A DNA stretch of 38,853 nt, taken from contig JAJYCZ010000009.1 of NCBI GenBank assembly GCA_021777915.1, positions 1 through 38,853 of the forward strand. Reading direction: 5' to 3'. This DNA comes from Pseudomonadota bacterium (GTDB taxonomy: Bacteria; Pseudomonadota; Alphaproteobacteria; Rhizobiales; Beijerinckiaceae). The translations under genes and the position numbers were made by a program. Of this stretch, positions 1-7,745 are shown in pieces. Position 1 is the first letter of the stretch; each line of letters starts with the position of its first letter. The notes under the pieces were generated by a model. It was not told the origin of the DNA and ran no database searches. It saw only the letters and a program-made list of their open reading frames with translations.

Positions 1-1
1 C

Positions 2-127
2 TCGATCGCGCTTGCCGCGACGCGCGGCAACCAGATCAAGGCCGCCGAGCTTTTAGGCCTGAACCGCAACACCTTGCGCAAAAAGGTGCGCGACCTCGAC
101 GTGAGGCTGATGCGTTCGTCGAGGTGA
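2..127 (+). CDS. ntrC: Nitrogen regulation response regulator NtrC (NR-I), C-terminal end only
   Basis: Only the last 41 residues are present; the gene enters from the left edge. They form a Fis-type helix-turn-helix with the run [20 protein letters not shown], the typical C-terminus of NtrC, the sigma-54 activator that NtrB phosphorylates under nitrogen limitation. The receiver and AAA+ domains lie outside the window. In many Rhizobiales ntrY-ntrX follow ntrC directly. Here the next 350 bases hold repeats and then a gene on the opposite strand, so the operon ends here. Other sigma-54 activators share this fold, but the NRNTLRKK helix favours NtrC over NtrX. Confidence 0.88.
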   Translation, partial: SIALAATRGNQIKAAELLGLNRNTLRKKVRDLDVRLMRSSR

Positions 128-483
128 CGGGACTGGTGACGCCCGCGCTTGTCGCGGGCGTCCAAGCCCAGGCCGCTGTCTGGAACGATCGCCGGGCAAA
201 AGGCGAGCGGCGAGGACTCCCTGAGCGCGGACTCCCTTCCTTGCGGGGAGGGCCGGGGTGGCGGAAAAACCTTCGGCGTTTCCTTGAGCCGCCCCCACCC
301 TTACCCTCCCCACAAGGGGGAGGGAAACGGCGAGGTCGACTCCCGGTTAAGGGAAATCGTTCCGATCATGACGCGGGTCGCGCCTGTTGAATCGGCTTTT
401 CGGACGGCATCGGGGCCAACGCCCCAGCCGCACACTCTCCGCCTCTTTCCGCGGGCGTGGCGAGGAGGCGGCGGCGCCCTTGA
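128..483. other. Gene-free stretch with palindromic repeat
   Basis: No convincing gene is seen between the ntrC stop and the DUF2934 gene. The short reading frames here have no ribosome binding site and no recognisable protein. The notable content is the long imperfect inverted repeat at about 231-325, listed separately. Confidence 0.6.
231..325. repeat. Long imperfect inverted repeat (REP/BIME-like)
   Basis: The left arm (about 231-263, containing TTGCGGGGAGGGCCGGGGTG) is an imperfect reverse complement of the right arm (about 289-325, containing ACCCTCCCCACAAGGGGGAG), with about 25 bases between. Similar CCCTCCCC-ACAAGGGG-GAGGG palindromes are common between genes in alphaproteobacterial genomes. 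Sitting after the ntrC stop it could act as an mRNA 3' structure, but there is no T-run. It is probably a dispersed extragenic palindrome. Confidence 0.6.
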
Positions 484-780
484 TTACAGATCCGCCCGCC
501 GCTTGCTTTCCGGCGTGGCCTCGTAATGGGCTTCGGCGGCGAGCCAGTCGTCGAGTTCCCTGCCGGGGGCGAAGCCGCGCGATTCGGCGAAAGAATAGGC
601 GAGGCGGGCGATCATTTCGCGCGCCGGCGACGGCGCCGGGGCGGCGGATTTTGCGATTGCGTTCCTGGCGGCCTTGCGCGGCGCTGGCGTCTCGGCCTTG
701 GCGGCTTTTACGGGCGCGGCGGCTTTGGCGGGGGCGGAAGTTTTCGGCGAAGCGGGGCGGCGGGCGGCGGGTGCAGGCAT
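484..780 (-). CDS. DUF2934 family small protein
   Basis: A 98-residue protein. Residues 1-53 are a low-complexity Ala/Pro/Lys-rich tail, and the rest matches the DUF2934 pattern, with ARLAYSFAESRGFAPGRELD followed by DWLAAE. The basic tail resembles nucleic-acid-binding tails, but no function is established for the family, which is common in Rhizobiales and other proteobacteria. The start is supported by a strong Shine-Dalgarno (GGAGGGAATAG before ATG). The gene stands alone, convergent with ntrC and divergent from coaD. Confidence 0.8.
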   Translation of the reverse strand: MPAPAARRPASPKTSAPAKAAAPVKAAKAETPAPRKAARNAIAKSAAPAPSPAREMIARLAYSFAESRGFAPGRELDDWLAAEAHYEATPESKRRADL

Positions 781-956
781 CTATTCCCTCCAGAAGAGCG
801 TGTCGTCGGCCGTGGCGAGAACCGGAGTCGAATGCCGCGACCGCGAACAGATCAGGGCGGCAAATGGTAAATAATTCGTTTCCATCGGCGGGCCGGCGCG
901 CGAAAATCGCCGATCGGGCCGTCCTTGCGTCACGCCGTCGCATTCGCTAGCAATGC

Positions 957-1457
957 GTGATGCAACGCGTCGCGCTTTACACGGGTTCGTTCGATCCCGT
1001 CACCAACGGCCATGTCGATGTCATTCGCGCGGCCTCGCGGCTGTGCGACCGGCTGGTGGTCGCCATCGGCCTGCATCCCGGCAAGGCGCCGCTGTTCTCG
1101 GCGGGAGAGCGCGCCGACATGATCATGCGCGTCTGCGCGGCCGAGGCGGCGGCGCAGAATTGCACATTGTCGGTCGTGACTTTTGCCGGCCTCGCCGTCG
1201 AGGCGGCGCGCGCGGCGGGGGCGAGTCTGATCATCCGTGGCCTGCGCGACAGCACCGACCTCGATTATGAAATGTCGATGGCCGGCATGAACGGGGTGAT
1301 GGCGCCGGAAGTGCAGACGGTTTTTCTTCCCGCCGGCCTCAATGTGCGCCATATAACCGCGACGCTGGTGCGTCAGGTCGCCTTGATGGGCGGCGACGTC
1401 TCGGCCTTCGCGCCGCCGCTCGTGGTCGAGGCCCTCCGCCGCAAGGCGGAAAAATGA
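957..1457 (+). CDS. coaD: Phosphopantetheine adenylyltransferase
   Basis: CoaD adenylates 4'-phosphopantetheine with ATP to dephospho-CoA, the penultimate step of coenzyme A synthesis, in the cytoplasm. At 166 residues it has normal length for the family. The nucleotidyltransferase motif [10 protein letters not shown] lies at residues 10-19, [14 protein letters not shown] near 92-105, and the C-terminal RHITATLVR at 131-139 corresponds to the family's ISSTxVR signature. The start is GTG at 957 or the adjacent ATG at 960; neither has a clear ribosome binding site. A cyclophilin gene follows 39 bases after the stop, so the two may be co-transcribed. Confidence 0.96.
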   Translation: MMQRVALYTGSFDPVTNGHVDVIRAASRLCDRLVVAIGLHPGKAPLFSAGERADMIMRVCAAEAAAQNCTLSVVTFAGLAVEAARAAGASLIIRGLRDSTDLDYEMSMAGMNGVMAPEVQTVFLPAGLNVRHITATLVRQVALMGGDVSAFAPPLVVEALRRKAEK

Positions 1458-1496
1458 AAAAACCTTGCCGCAAGGCGCTGAAATGAAGGAGCTTTC

Positions 1497-2060
<564 letters not shown>

Positions 2061-2100
2061 GGTCCGGCGCCGCCCATTCCACCAACAGCAGGAAAAGCAT

Positions 2101-2556
2101 ATGTCCGACGAAGGCAATCTGATGACGCTGGAAACCACCCAGGGGACGGTGGTGATCCGCATGCGGCCCGATCTCGCGCCGAACCACGTCGCCCACATCA
2201 AGAAACTGGTCAACGAAGGCTTTTACGACGGCATCGTGTTCCATCGCGTGATCGACGGCTTCATGGCCCAGACCGGCTGCCCGCACGGCACGGGCACGGG
2301 CGGGTCGAATTATCCCGACCTCAAGTCGGAGTTCAACAACGCGCCGCATGTGCGCGGCACGGTCTCCATGGCCCGCGCCTCCAATCCCCATTCGGCTAAT
2401 TCGCAGTTCTTCATCTGCTTCGACAACGCCCGCTTCCTCGACCGCCAGTACACGGTCTGGGGCGAGGTGATCTCGGGGATGGAGAATGTGGACAAGATCA
2501 AGCGCGGCGAGCCGGTCAAGGACCCGGACAAGATCGTTTCCGCGAAAATGAGCTGA
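2101..2556 (+). CDS. ppiB: Cytoplasmic cyclophilin-type peptidyl-prolyl isomerase
   Basis: A 151-residue cyclophilin without signal peptide, so it acts in the cytoplasm as a proline isomerase and folding helper. FHRV lies at residues 47-50, followed by IDGFMAQTG, SQFFICF and QYTVWGEV, a complete active site. It is strikingly similar to the preceding exported protein across the whole domain, including the IRMRPDLAP and FYDG segments. AGGA about eight bases before the ATG supports the start. The spacing suggests one transcript with coaD and the upstream paralogue. The symbol ppiB follows common usage for single-domain bacterial cyclophilins. Confidence 0.94.
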   Translation: MSDEGNLMTLETTQGTVVIRMRPDLAPNHVAHIKKLVNEGFYDGIVFHRVIDGFMAQTGCPHGTGTGGSNYPDLKSEFNNAPHVRGTVSMARASNPHSANSQFFICFDNARFLDRQYTVWGEVISGMENVDKIKRGEPVKDPDKIVSAKMS

Positions 2557-2759
2557 TTTTTTTGAATCCGGGGCCAAGGACGAGATCCAGGCGCCCCGGA
2601 TTTGCCCGATCAGCCCGGTTCAGCGGCCGGGGACTGGAAAAATAAGGCGTTCGGAGCCCGGGAACTGACCTTCGCCACATTGACGGCGGCGAAAAAATCC
2701 GAAAGCTTGACCACGCGCCGGCGCCGCGACCCTGCCGCCGGCTTTCCGGGGAGTTCTCC

Positions 2760-3236
2760 ATGTCCTTCCGTTTCGTTCTTGTGCTCGCGGGCGCCGTCGC
2801 CCTGCTCGGCGTCGGCTCGGCCAACGCCGAATCCGCCATGAAAGAATGCGCCGCCAAATGGCAGGCGGCCAAGGCCGCCAACCAGACCGGCGGACTGACC
2901 TATCTGCAATTTTCCTCCAAATGCCGCGCCGAACTGAAGGCCGGCGGCGCCGCGCCCACGGCCGCCGCGCCGGCGCCCGCGCCTGCCGCGACGGCGGCTC
3001 CCGCCAAGCCCGCCGCCGCGCCAGTAAAGCCCGCCGCCGCGCCCGCCGCAACCGGCCCGGTCGTCTTCCCGACGGCGGTCAATCCCGCCTACAAGACCCA
3101 GTCGGCGGGCAAGGCGCGCATGCACACCTGCCTCGACCAGTACAAGGCCAACAAGGCGACAGGCGGCAACGGCGGCCTGAAATGGATCGAGAAGGGCGGC
3201 GGCTATTACAGCCAGTGCAACGCCAAGCTCAAGTAA
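2760..3236 (+). CDS. Exported protein with two cysteine-bounded repeats
   Basis: No named family is recognised. The 158-residue product has a cleavable Sec signal (residues 1-23, ending ANA). Repeat 1 runs from Cys30 to Cys55 and contains AKWQAAKAANQTGGLTYLQF. Repeat 2 runs from Cys124 to Cys153 and contains YKANKATGGNGGLKWIEKGG. An Ala/Pro-rich linker (about 63-99) joins them. Paired cysteines bounding each repeat suggest periplasmic disulfides. GGGGAG upstream of the ATG supports the start. Similar Ala/Pro-linked CxxxW/Y repeat proteins occur in methylotrophs and Bradyrhizobium-like bacteria without known role. A terminator closes the gene. Confidence 0.8.
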   Translation: MSFRFVLVLAGAVALLGVGSANAESAMKECAAKWQAAKAANQTGGLTYLQFSSKCRAELKAGGAAPTAAAPAPAPAATAAPAKPAAAPVKPAAAPAATGPVVFPTAVNPAYKTQSAGKARMHTCLDQYKANKATGGNGGLKWIEKGGGYYSQCNAKLK

Positions 3237-3248
3237 TCCGGCAAGTTG

Positions 3249-3275
3249 AAGCCCCGGCCCCGCCGGGGCTTTTTC
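3249..3275 (+). terminator. Rho-independent terminator
   Basis: AGCCCCGG (3250-3257) pairs with CCGGGGCT (3263-3270) around a five-base loop, followed by TTTTT. It lies 13 bases after the stop of the cysteine-repeat protein gene and just before the stop of the convergent DUF4337 gene, so it may serve both. Confidence 0.85.
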
Positions 3276-3282
3276 GTCGGCG

Positions 3283-3849
3283 TCAGTGCAGATACGCCAC
3301 GGCCGCGGCGAACGTTCCCGCGGCGCCGAGGCCGATCGCCGTGCGCCAGGGCCACAGCATTCCGCGCAGGATGATGGCGATGGTCGCCACCGCTATGGCG
3401 ATATGAAGCAGGGTCACGGCGAAGGTGAGGATGTGGTGGCGCCGTTCGTGGACTTCGCTCCTGGTCAGGGCGGCCGTCACTTCGGCTTCATAGTCCCTGG
3501 CCCGCGCCTGAATCTCCTCCCTCTCCCTGGCGTAGCGGCCGGCCCGGGCCGTAAAATCGGCGGCTTTCGCGCCCGCCATTTCCGACAGGGCCGCATAGAG
3601 ATTCTGTTTCATGCTCTTGGCCTGATAATAGCCCCAGGCGTCGCTTGCTTTCGCCTGCATGAGCACGGCCTCGTTCTTCGCGCCCAAAGTGGCCGCGGTC
3701 TCGATCGTTTCGAGACTGCCGACCGCCGCCGCCAGCACCGCCAGCGCCGCGATGGTGATCGACACCAGAATCAGGCGGCGGTCGCCGAGATGCGCCACAT
3801 GCTCGGCATGTTCGGCCTGTTCGAAATGTTCGGTCGGCGATTCGTCCAC
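3283..3849 (-). CDS. DUF4337 family membrane protein
   Basis: The start is placed at GTG 3849 because GGAGGAG lies five bases upstream on the minus strand; longer readings would overlap the divergent pcm gene. The 188-residue product has a charged, His/Glu-rich N-terminus and a membrane segment at about residues 23-45. An amphipathic helical region follows with LGAKNEAVLMQAKASDAWGY and AKSMKQNLY. Two further hydrophobic segments lie between about 139 and 188. This is the DUF4337 layout; the WxYYQAKS motif is the hallmark. No biochemical function is known. The soluble domain between membrane segments could form a coiled coil. Confidence 0.82.
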   Translation of the reverse strand: MDESPTEHFEQAEHAEHVAHLGDRRLILVSITIAALAVLAAAVGSLETIETAATLGAKNEAVLMQAKASDAWGYYQAKSMKQNLYAALSEMAGAKAADFTARAGRYAREREEIQARARDYEAEVTAALTRSEVHERRHHILTFAVTLLHIAIAVATIAIILRGMLWPWRTAIGLGAAGTFAAAVAYLH

Positions 3850-4000
3850 GGGCTCCTCCGGTTCGGCGCGTCCTGGCGAAGCGTGCGACCTTCTTCGGAG
3901 CCGCGTCAAGTGGACAGAGCGGGCGCCTCTGCTTATAAAGCCGGAAAGCCGATTGGACGGGGCCCCCTTCCCGGCGAGACGGATTTTCGACGGACCGACA

Positions 4001-4684
4001 ATGCAGAATGTTTCCTTCGCCTCTACCGCCGCGCTGCGGGAAACCATGGTCGAGCGCCAGATCCGGACCTTCGACGTGACCGACCTCGGCGTGCAGGCCC
4101 GGATGAGGGAGGTTCCCCGCGAGATCTTCGTCGATCCGGCCTTCGCCAGCCTCGCCTATTCCGACGCGCGGCTGGTTCTTTCCGGCAAGACCCGGCGCGA
4201 AATGACCGCGCCCCTCATTCTCGCCCGCCTGCTCAAGGAAGCGCGTCTGCGCGCGGACGACCGCGTCCTGGTGGTGGCGGGCGGGACCGGCTATGCCGCC
4301 GCCCTGGCCGCCGGTCTGGTCAAGTCGGTGGTCAGCCTCGATGACGACGAAAGCCTGGCGGCGCGGGCCACGGCCAATTTCGAGACTCTCGGCCTGACCA
4401 ACGCGAAATCGGTCGCCGGGCCGCTGGCGGCCGGGGCGCCGGCCGATTCGCCTTTCGACGTGATCATCGTCGATGGCGTGAGCCAGGGCGCATTCGGCGC
4501 CCTGCTGAATCAACTCGGCGAGGGCGGCCGGCTGGTCGGCATCGTGTCCGACACGCCCGACGCGCAGGTCGGCAAGGCGATCCTTTACCGGCGCGCCGGC
4601 GGGCAGGCGTCGCCGCGTCCGCTGTTCGACGCCTCGGCGGGCGCCCTGCACGCCTTCGCCAAGCCGGCGGAATTCATTTTCTGA
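4001..4684 (+). CDS. pcm: Protein-L-isoaspartate O-methyltransferase family protein
   Basis: A 227-residue methyltransferase of the PIMT family, which uses S-adenosylmethionine to repair isoaspartyl residues in aged proteins. RQIRTFDVTD near residue 20 and VPREIFVDPAFASLAYSD near 38-55 are family features. The AdoMet-binding loop appears as VLVVAGGTGY (89-98), where classical enzymes have VLEVGTGSGY, so the first glycine pattern is altered. The internal ATG at 4001 is chosen because homology starts there and ACGGA precedes it. In Rhizobiales a shortened Pcm of this kind regularly precedes tolC. Repair activity is inferred. Confidence 0.87.
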   Translation: MQNVSFASTAALRETMVERQIRTFDVTDLGVQARMREVPREIFVDPAFASLAYSDARLVLSGKTRREMTAPLILARLLKEARLRADDRVLVVAGGTGYAAALAAGLVKSVVSLDDDESLAARATANFETLGLTNAKSVAGPLAAGAPADSPFDVIIVDGVSQGAFGALLNQLGEGGRLVGIVSDTPDAQVGKAILYRRAGGQASPRPLFDASAGALHAFAKPAEFIF

Positions 4685-4843
4685 ACCTGACGCGGAAGGG
4701 GGGGCGTCGCGCCCCGCACGCTCGAAGGCCTGTGTCTTTTTGGGCGCAGTCCGCGAATAATCGTACACAGGACCGGCGGGATTCCGGCAAATTCGGGCCT
4801 GCGGGCCGGGACCTCAGGTTGACGCAATGGCTCATGTCCATCA

Positions 4844-6325
4844 ATGTTTGATCCATTCACAGGCTCGTCGGCCAGGACGGGCGAAGAGGCTGTCCACGTA
4901 TCGTGGGCTTGCGCGGTCCGGCGCCTTGTGGGGGCTTTGAATTTGCGGCGTTCATCTCATGTCGGCATGGCGCTGGCGGCCTTTGTCTTCGGATCCGGTC
5001 CAGTCTCGGCCGAAACCATGTCCAGCGCCTTGTCGCGCGCCTATGCGAATAATCCTGATCTCAACCAGCAGCGCGCCGCGGTCCGCGCGACGGACGAGGG
5101 CGTGCCCCAGGCCAAGGCCGGCTGGATGCCGAAGGTCAACGCCCAGGGCACGTTGAATTACCAGGTGTCGAATATCCAGGGTCTTTTCGGGCTGACGTCC
5201 AGCAACCAGAAACTTGCCGCCCTGCCCGTCACCGGACAGGCGCAGGTGTCGGAAACTTTGTTTGACGGCCTGAAGACCGAAAACCAGGTCAATTCGGCGG
5301 AATCCACTGTCCTGATGGCGCGCGAACAATTGCGCCAAACGGAACTGTCGACGCTTTACTCAGGCGCGCAGTCCTATATGGACGTGCTGCGCGACACGGC
5401 GGTGCTCGGCTTGCGTCGAAATAACGTCAAGGTTCTCCAGGTGCAGTTGCAGCAGACGCGCGACCGCTTCCAGGTCGGCGAAGTGACCCGCACCGACGTC
5501 GCCCAGGCGGAATCCTCGCTGGCGAGCGGCGAGGCCGATGTGGCCGTCGCCGAATCCACTCTCCAGGGCAGCATTGCGAACTTCCGCCGCTATATCGGGA
5601 TTCAGCCGGCGCGTTTGCAACCGGCGCGTCCGATCGAAAAACTTCTGCCGCCGACGCTCGCGGACGCGGTCACGGTCGGCCTTGCGGAACATCCCGCGGT
5701 CCTCGGCGCCCTCCATCAGGTCGATGTCGGCGAGGACGGAGTTAAAATCGCCGAGGCGGCGCTCTCGCCGCAACTCGGCCTGGTCGGCATGGTGCAAAAT
5801 TCGACCGACACCAGCGGCTACCCGGGCTACAATGTTTTCTCGGCCGCGATCGGCGGTCAGCTCACCGTGCCGATCTATCAGGGCGGCCAGGAATATGCGG
5901 CGATTCGCCAGGCCAAGGAGAAGTTGAACCAGGCGCAGATCGCGGTCGCGAGCGTGCGCGACCAGACGCGCGCCGGCGTGGTGACCGCCTGGGGACAGTT
6001 GCAGGCGGCGCGCGCGGCGATCGTGTCCTTCACGGCGGCGGTCAAGGCGGCGGAAATCGCACTGAATGGCGTGCGCGAGGAAGCCAAGGTCGGCCAGCGC
6101 ACCACGCTCGACGTGCTCAACGCCGAGCAGACCCTGCTCAACACGCGTGTCCAACTGGTGCAGGCGCAGCACGACCGGGTGGTCGCCTCCTACGCGGTGA
6201 TGGGCTCCATCGGCCGGCTCTCCGCCCAGAGCCTCGGCCTCGGCGTCGTCGAATATGATCCGCGCCAGCATTACCAGCAGACCAAGAACCGGTTCTTTGG
6301 CATAGACACGCCGGACGGCCGCTGA
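4844..6325 (+). CDS. tolC: TolC family outer-membrane channel of type I secretion or efflux
   Basis: A 493-residue outer-membrane efflux protein. TolC trimers form a beta-barrel and periplasmic alpha-tunnel that joins inner-membrane exporters to the outside. After a signal sequence ending near GSGPVSAETM come two OEP repeats. The first contains AYANNPDLNQQRAAVRATDE and VGEVTRTDVAQAESSL; the second contains KVGQRTTLDVLNAEQTLLNT, the classic helix signature. The start is uncertain: ATG 4844 has no Shine-Dalgarno and gives a long N-terminal tail, and a GTG at about residue 28 would give a normal signal peptide. The Pcm–TolC–PopZ–ValS order is conserved in Rhizobiales. No exporter partner is nearby. 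Confidence 0.93.
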   Translation: MFDPFTGSSARTGEEAVHVSWACAVRRLVGALNLRRSSHVGMALAAFVFGSGPVSAETMSSALSRAYANNPDLNQQRAAVRATDEGVPQAKAGWMPKVNAQGTLNYQVSNIQGLFGLTSSNQKLAALPVTGQAQVSETLFDGLKTENQVNSAESTVLMAREQLRQTELSTLYSGAQSYMDVLRDTAVLGLRRNNVKVLQVQLQQTRDRFQVGEVTRTDVAQAESSLASGEADVAVAESTLQGSIANFRRYIGIQPARLQPARPIEKLLPPTLADAVTVGLAEHPAVLGALHQVDVGEDGVKIAEAALSPQLGLVGMVQNSTDTSGYPGYNVFSAAIGGQLTVPIYQGGQEYAAIRQAKEKLNQAQIAVASVRDQTRAGVVTAWGQLQAARAAIVSFTAAVKAAEIALNGVREEAKVGQRTTLDVLNAEQTLLNTRVQLVQAQHDRVVASYAVMGSIGRLSAQSLGLGVVEYDPRQHYQQTKNRFFGIDTPDGR

Positions 6326-6406
6326 ACGGCGGCTTGCTCTCCCCTTCACCGCCGGCATAAAAGCCCGCCGCATAAAAAACGGTGGGCGGCGATCGAAGCG
6401 GCGCGC

Positions 6407-6438
6407 TGCGCCCTTGCGCGCGCCAGCGCAAGGGCGCA
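6407..6438. repeat. Perfect 13-bp stem hairpin between tolC and popZ
   Basis: TGCGCCCTTGCGC (6407-6419) and GCGCAAGGGCGCA (6426-6438) are perfect reverse complements around six bases. No T-run follows on either strand, so it is not a standard intrinsic terminator. It may be an extragenic palindrome or an mRNA 3'-end stabiliser for tolC. Confidence 0.6.
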
Positions 6439-6516
6439 ACCTGATCGGCAGGCGAATCTGATCGTGATCGCCACGCCTTTTCACCCTTTGGCGTTTCGTT
6501 GCGAGCGATGAGACAC

Positions 6517-7560
6517 ATGACCGCAGAGAACGGCCCGTCCCAGTCCAGCCCGTCGCCCGCGGAGGCCGCGGCGCGCGAGCCGTCGATGGATGACATCCTC
6601 GCTTCGATCCGCCGCATCATCGCCGATGACGACGTCTTGCCCCTGAGTCGGCCCCGCGCCGCCGCGCCCACGCCTCCCGCGCGCCCCCCCGCGCCGGCGG
6701 CGGCCCCCGAGGTGACGCCCAGCTTCCGCCCGAAGCTGTTTCGGGGCGGCGAATCCGCGCCAGAATCCATGGGCGGCGCGGCGACGCCCCCCGTCTTCCG
6801 CCCGCCGGCGCCGCGTGTCGTTTCCGTCGCGGACAAGGCGCCGTCGCTCAATTTGCGCGACTTTGCGCCGGCCGCGCGTCCATCGCCGCGCGAAGCGCCG
6901 AAGATTTCCGCGCCCGCCGCCGCGCCCATGCCCGCTCAGGCCGAAGCTCCGCCGAAAGCGCCCGACGCGCCCGAGCAAAAAGCCGAGCGGTCCGATACCG
7001 CTCCCCGCGAATCCGCTCCCGGCGAAGGCGCGCTTGCCGTCACCGAATCGCCGCGCCAAGAGCCGGCGGCAGCCGTGGTCACGCAGCCGGCGGCAGCCGT
7101 GGTCACGCAGCCGGCGGCAGCCGTGGTCATGCAGCCGGCGGCAGCCGTGGTCACGCAGCCGGCGGCGCCCGTCGCGCAACTCGCCGAGGCGCGGATCAAA
7201 GCCGCCGCGCCCGCCCCGGAGGCGCCCGCCGCCGTTGAAACGCCCGCGCCGCCTCCAGCGCCTGTCGCGGAAGCGCAGCCGGACTCCCCACGCCCGGCCA
7301 CGCGCCGCGTCCCCGCGCCGCCGCTGAAAAGCAACGTCGATGAGCCGGTCCTGCTTTCGTCGGCCAGCGGCGCCCGCATCGGCGCCTCGTTCGAGGCGCT
7401 GGCCGAAAGCCTGATGCTGCGCGATCCCGAAATGATCGAGCGCGTCGCGCGGGAAATGCTGAGGCCCATGCTCAAGGCCTGGCTCGACGACAATCTGCCC
7501 GTCGTGGTCGAACGCCTGGTGCGCGCCGAAATCGAACGCATCGCACGCGGGCGGAGTTGA
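6517..7560 (+). CDS. popZ: Pole-organizing protein PopZ (DUF2497)
   Basis: PopZ self-assembles into a polymeric matrix at the cell pole, anchoring chromosome origins (via ParB) and recruiting cell-cycle signalling proteins. The product has the three expected parts. The N-terminal helix SMDDILASIRRIIADDD lies at residues 23-39. A long disordered Pro/Ala-rich linker follows. The C-terminal oligomerisation region contains ALAESLMLRDPEMIERVARE and ends with IERIARG. The linker is longer than in Caulobacter PopZ, partly through a 24-bp tandem repeat (7063-7158). ATG 6517 or 6508 could start translation; neither has a clear Shine-Dalgarno. It lies between tolC and valS as in other Rhizobiales. Confidence 0.9.
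   Translation: MTAENGPSQSSPSPAEAAAREPSMDDILASIRRIIADDDVLPLSRPRAAAPTPPARPPAPAAAPEVTPSFRPKLFRGGESAPESMGGAATPPVFRPPAPRVVSVADKAPSLNLRDFAPAARPSPREAPKISAPAAAPMPAQAEAPPKAPDAPEQKAERSDTAPRESAPGEGALAVTESPRQEPAAAVVTQPAAAVVTQPAAAVVMQPAAAVVTQPAAPVAQLAEARIKAAAPAPEAPAAVETPAPPPAPVAEAQPDSPRPATRRVPAPPLKSNVDEPVLLSSASGARIGASFEALAESLMLRDPEMIERVAREMLRPMLKAWLDDNLPVVVERLVRAEIERIARGRS
7063..7158 (+). repeat. 24-bp in-frame tandem repeat (4 copies) inside popZ
   Basis: Four back-to-back copies of a 24-bp unit beginning CCGGCGGCAGCCGTGGTCAC encode PAAAVVTQ, and a fifth decayed copy follows. Copies 1, 2 and 4 are identical and copy 3 has one C-to-T change (Thr to Met). Near-identity implies recent slippage, so linker length probably varies between strains. 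Confidence 0.93.
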
Positions 7561-7640
7561 CCCCTCATCCGTCGCGCTTGGCGCGCCACCTTCTCCCGCA
7601 AGGGGCGAAGGAAGGGCGCCCCCATCGACAGGCGCGAATC
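7561..7640. repeat. Dispersed alphaproteobacterial repeat in popZ-valS gap
   Basis: The segment CCTCATCCGTCGCGCTTGGC followed by CCACCTTCTCCCGCAAGGGG resembles the 'CCTCATCC…CACCTTCTCCCGCAAGGGGAGAAGG' intergenic repeat known from many Rhizobiales. The match is from memory of the consensus, so the assignment is tentative. Confidence 0.5.
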
Positions 7641-7745
7641 ATTTCTTTCCTCCAGAACATGCCTGAAGCGCGGCATCTTCATTGACTTGCGGGCCGCGCT
7701 CGGATTTGTTGCGCCGAAATCCCGCAACGATCCGGTTCGCCAAAC

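Noticed and set aside
3488-4768. 426-residue minus-strand frame opposite pcm and overlapping the DUF4337 gene
   Set aside because: It overlaps a better-supported gene in another frame and has no family features or ribosome binding site.
7063-7158. Regular 24-bp repeat as a CRISPR array
   Set aside because: Copies are directly adjacent without spacers and in frame with popZ, so it is a coding tandem repeat.
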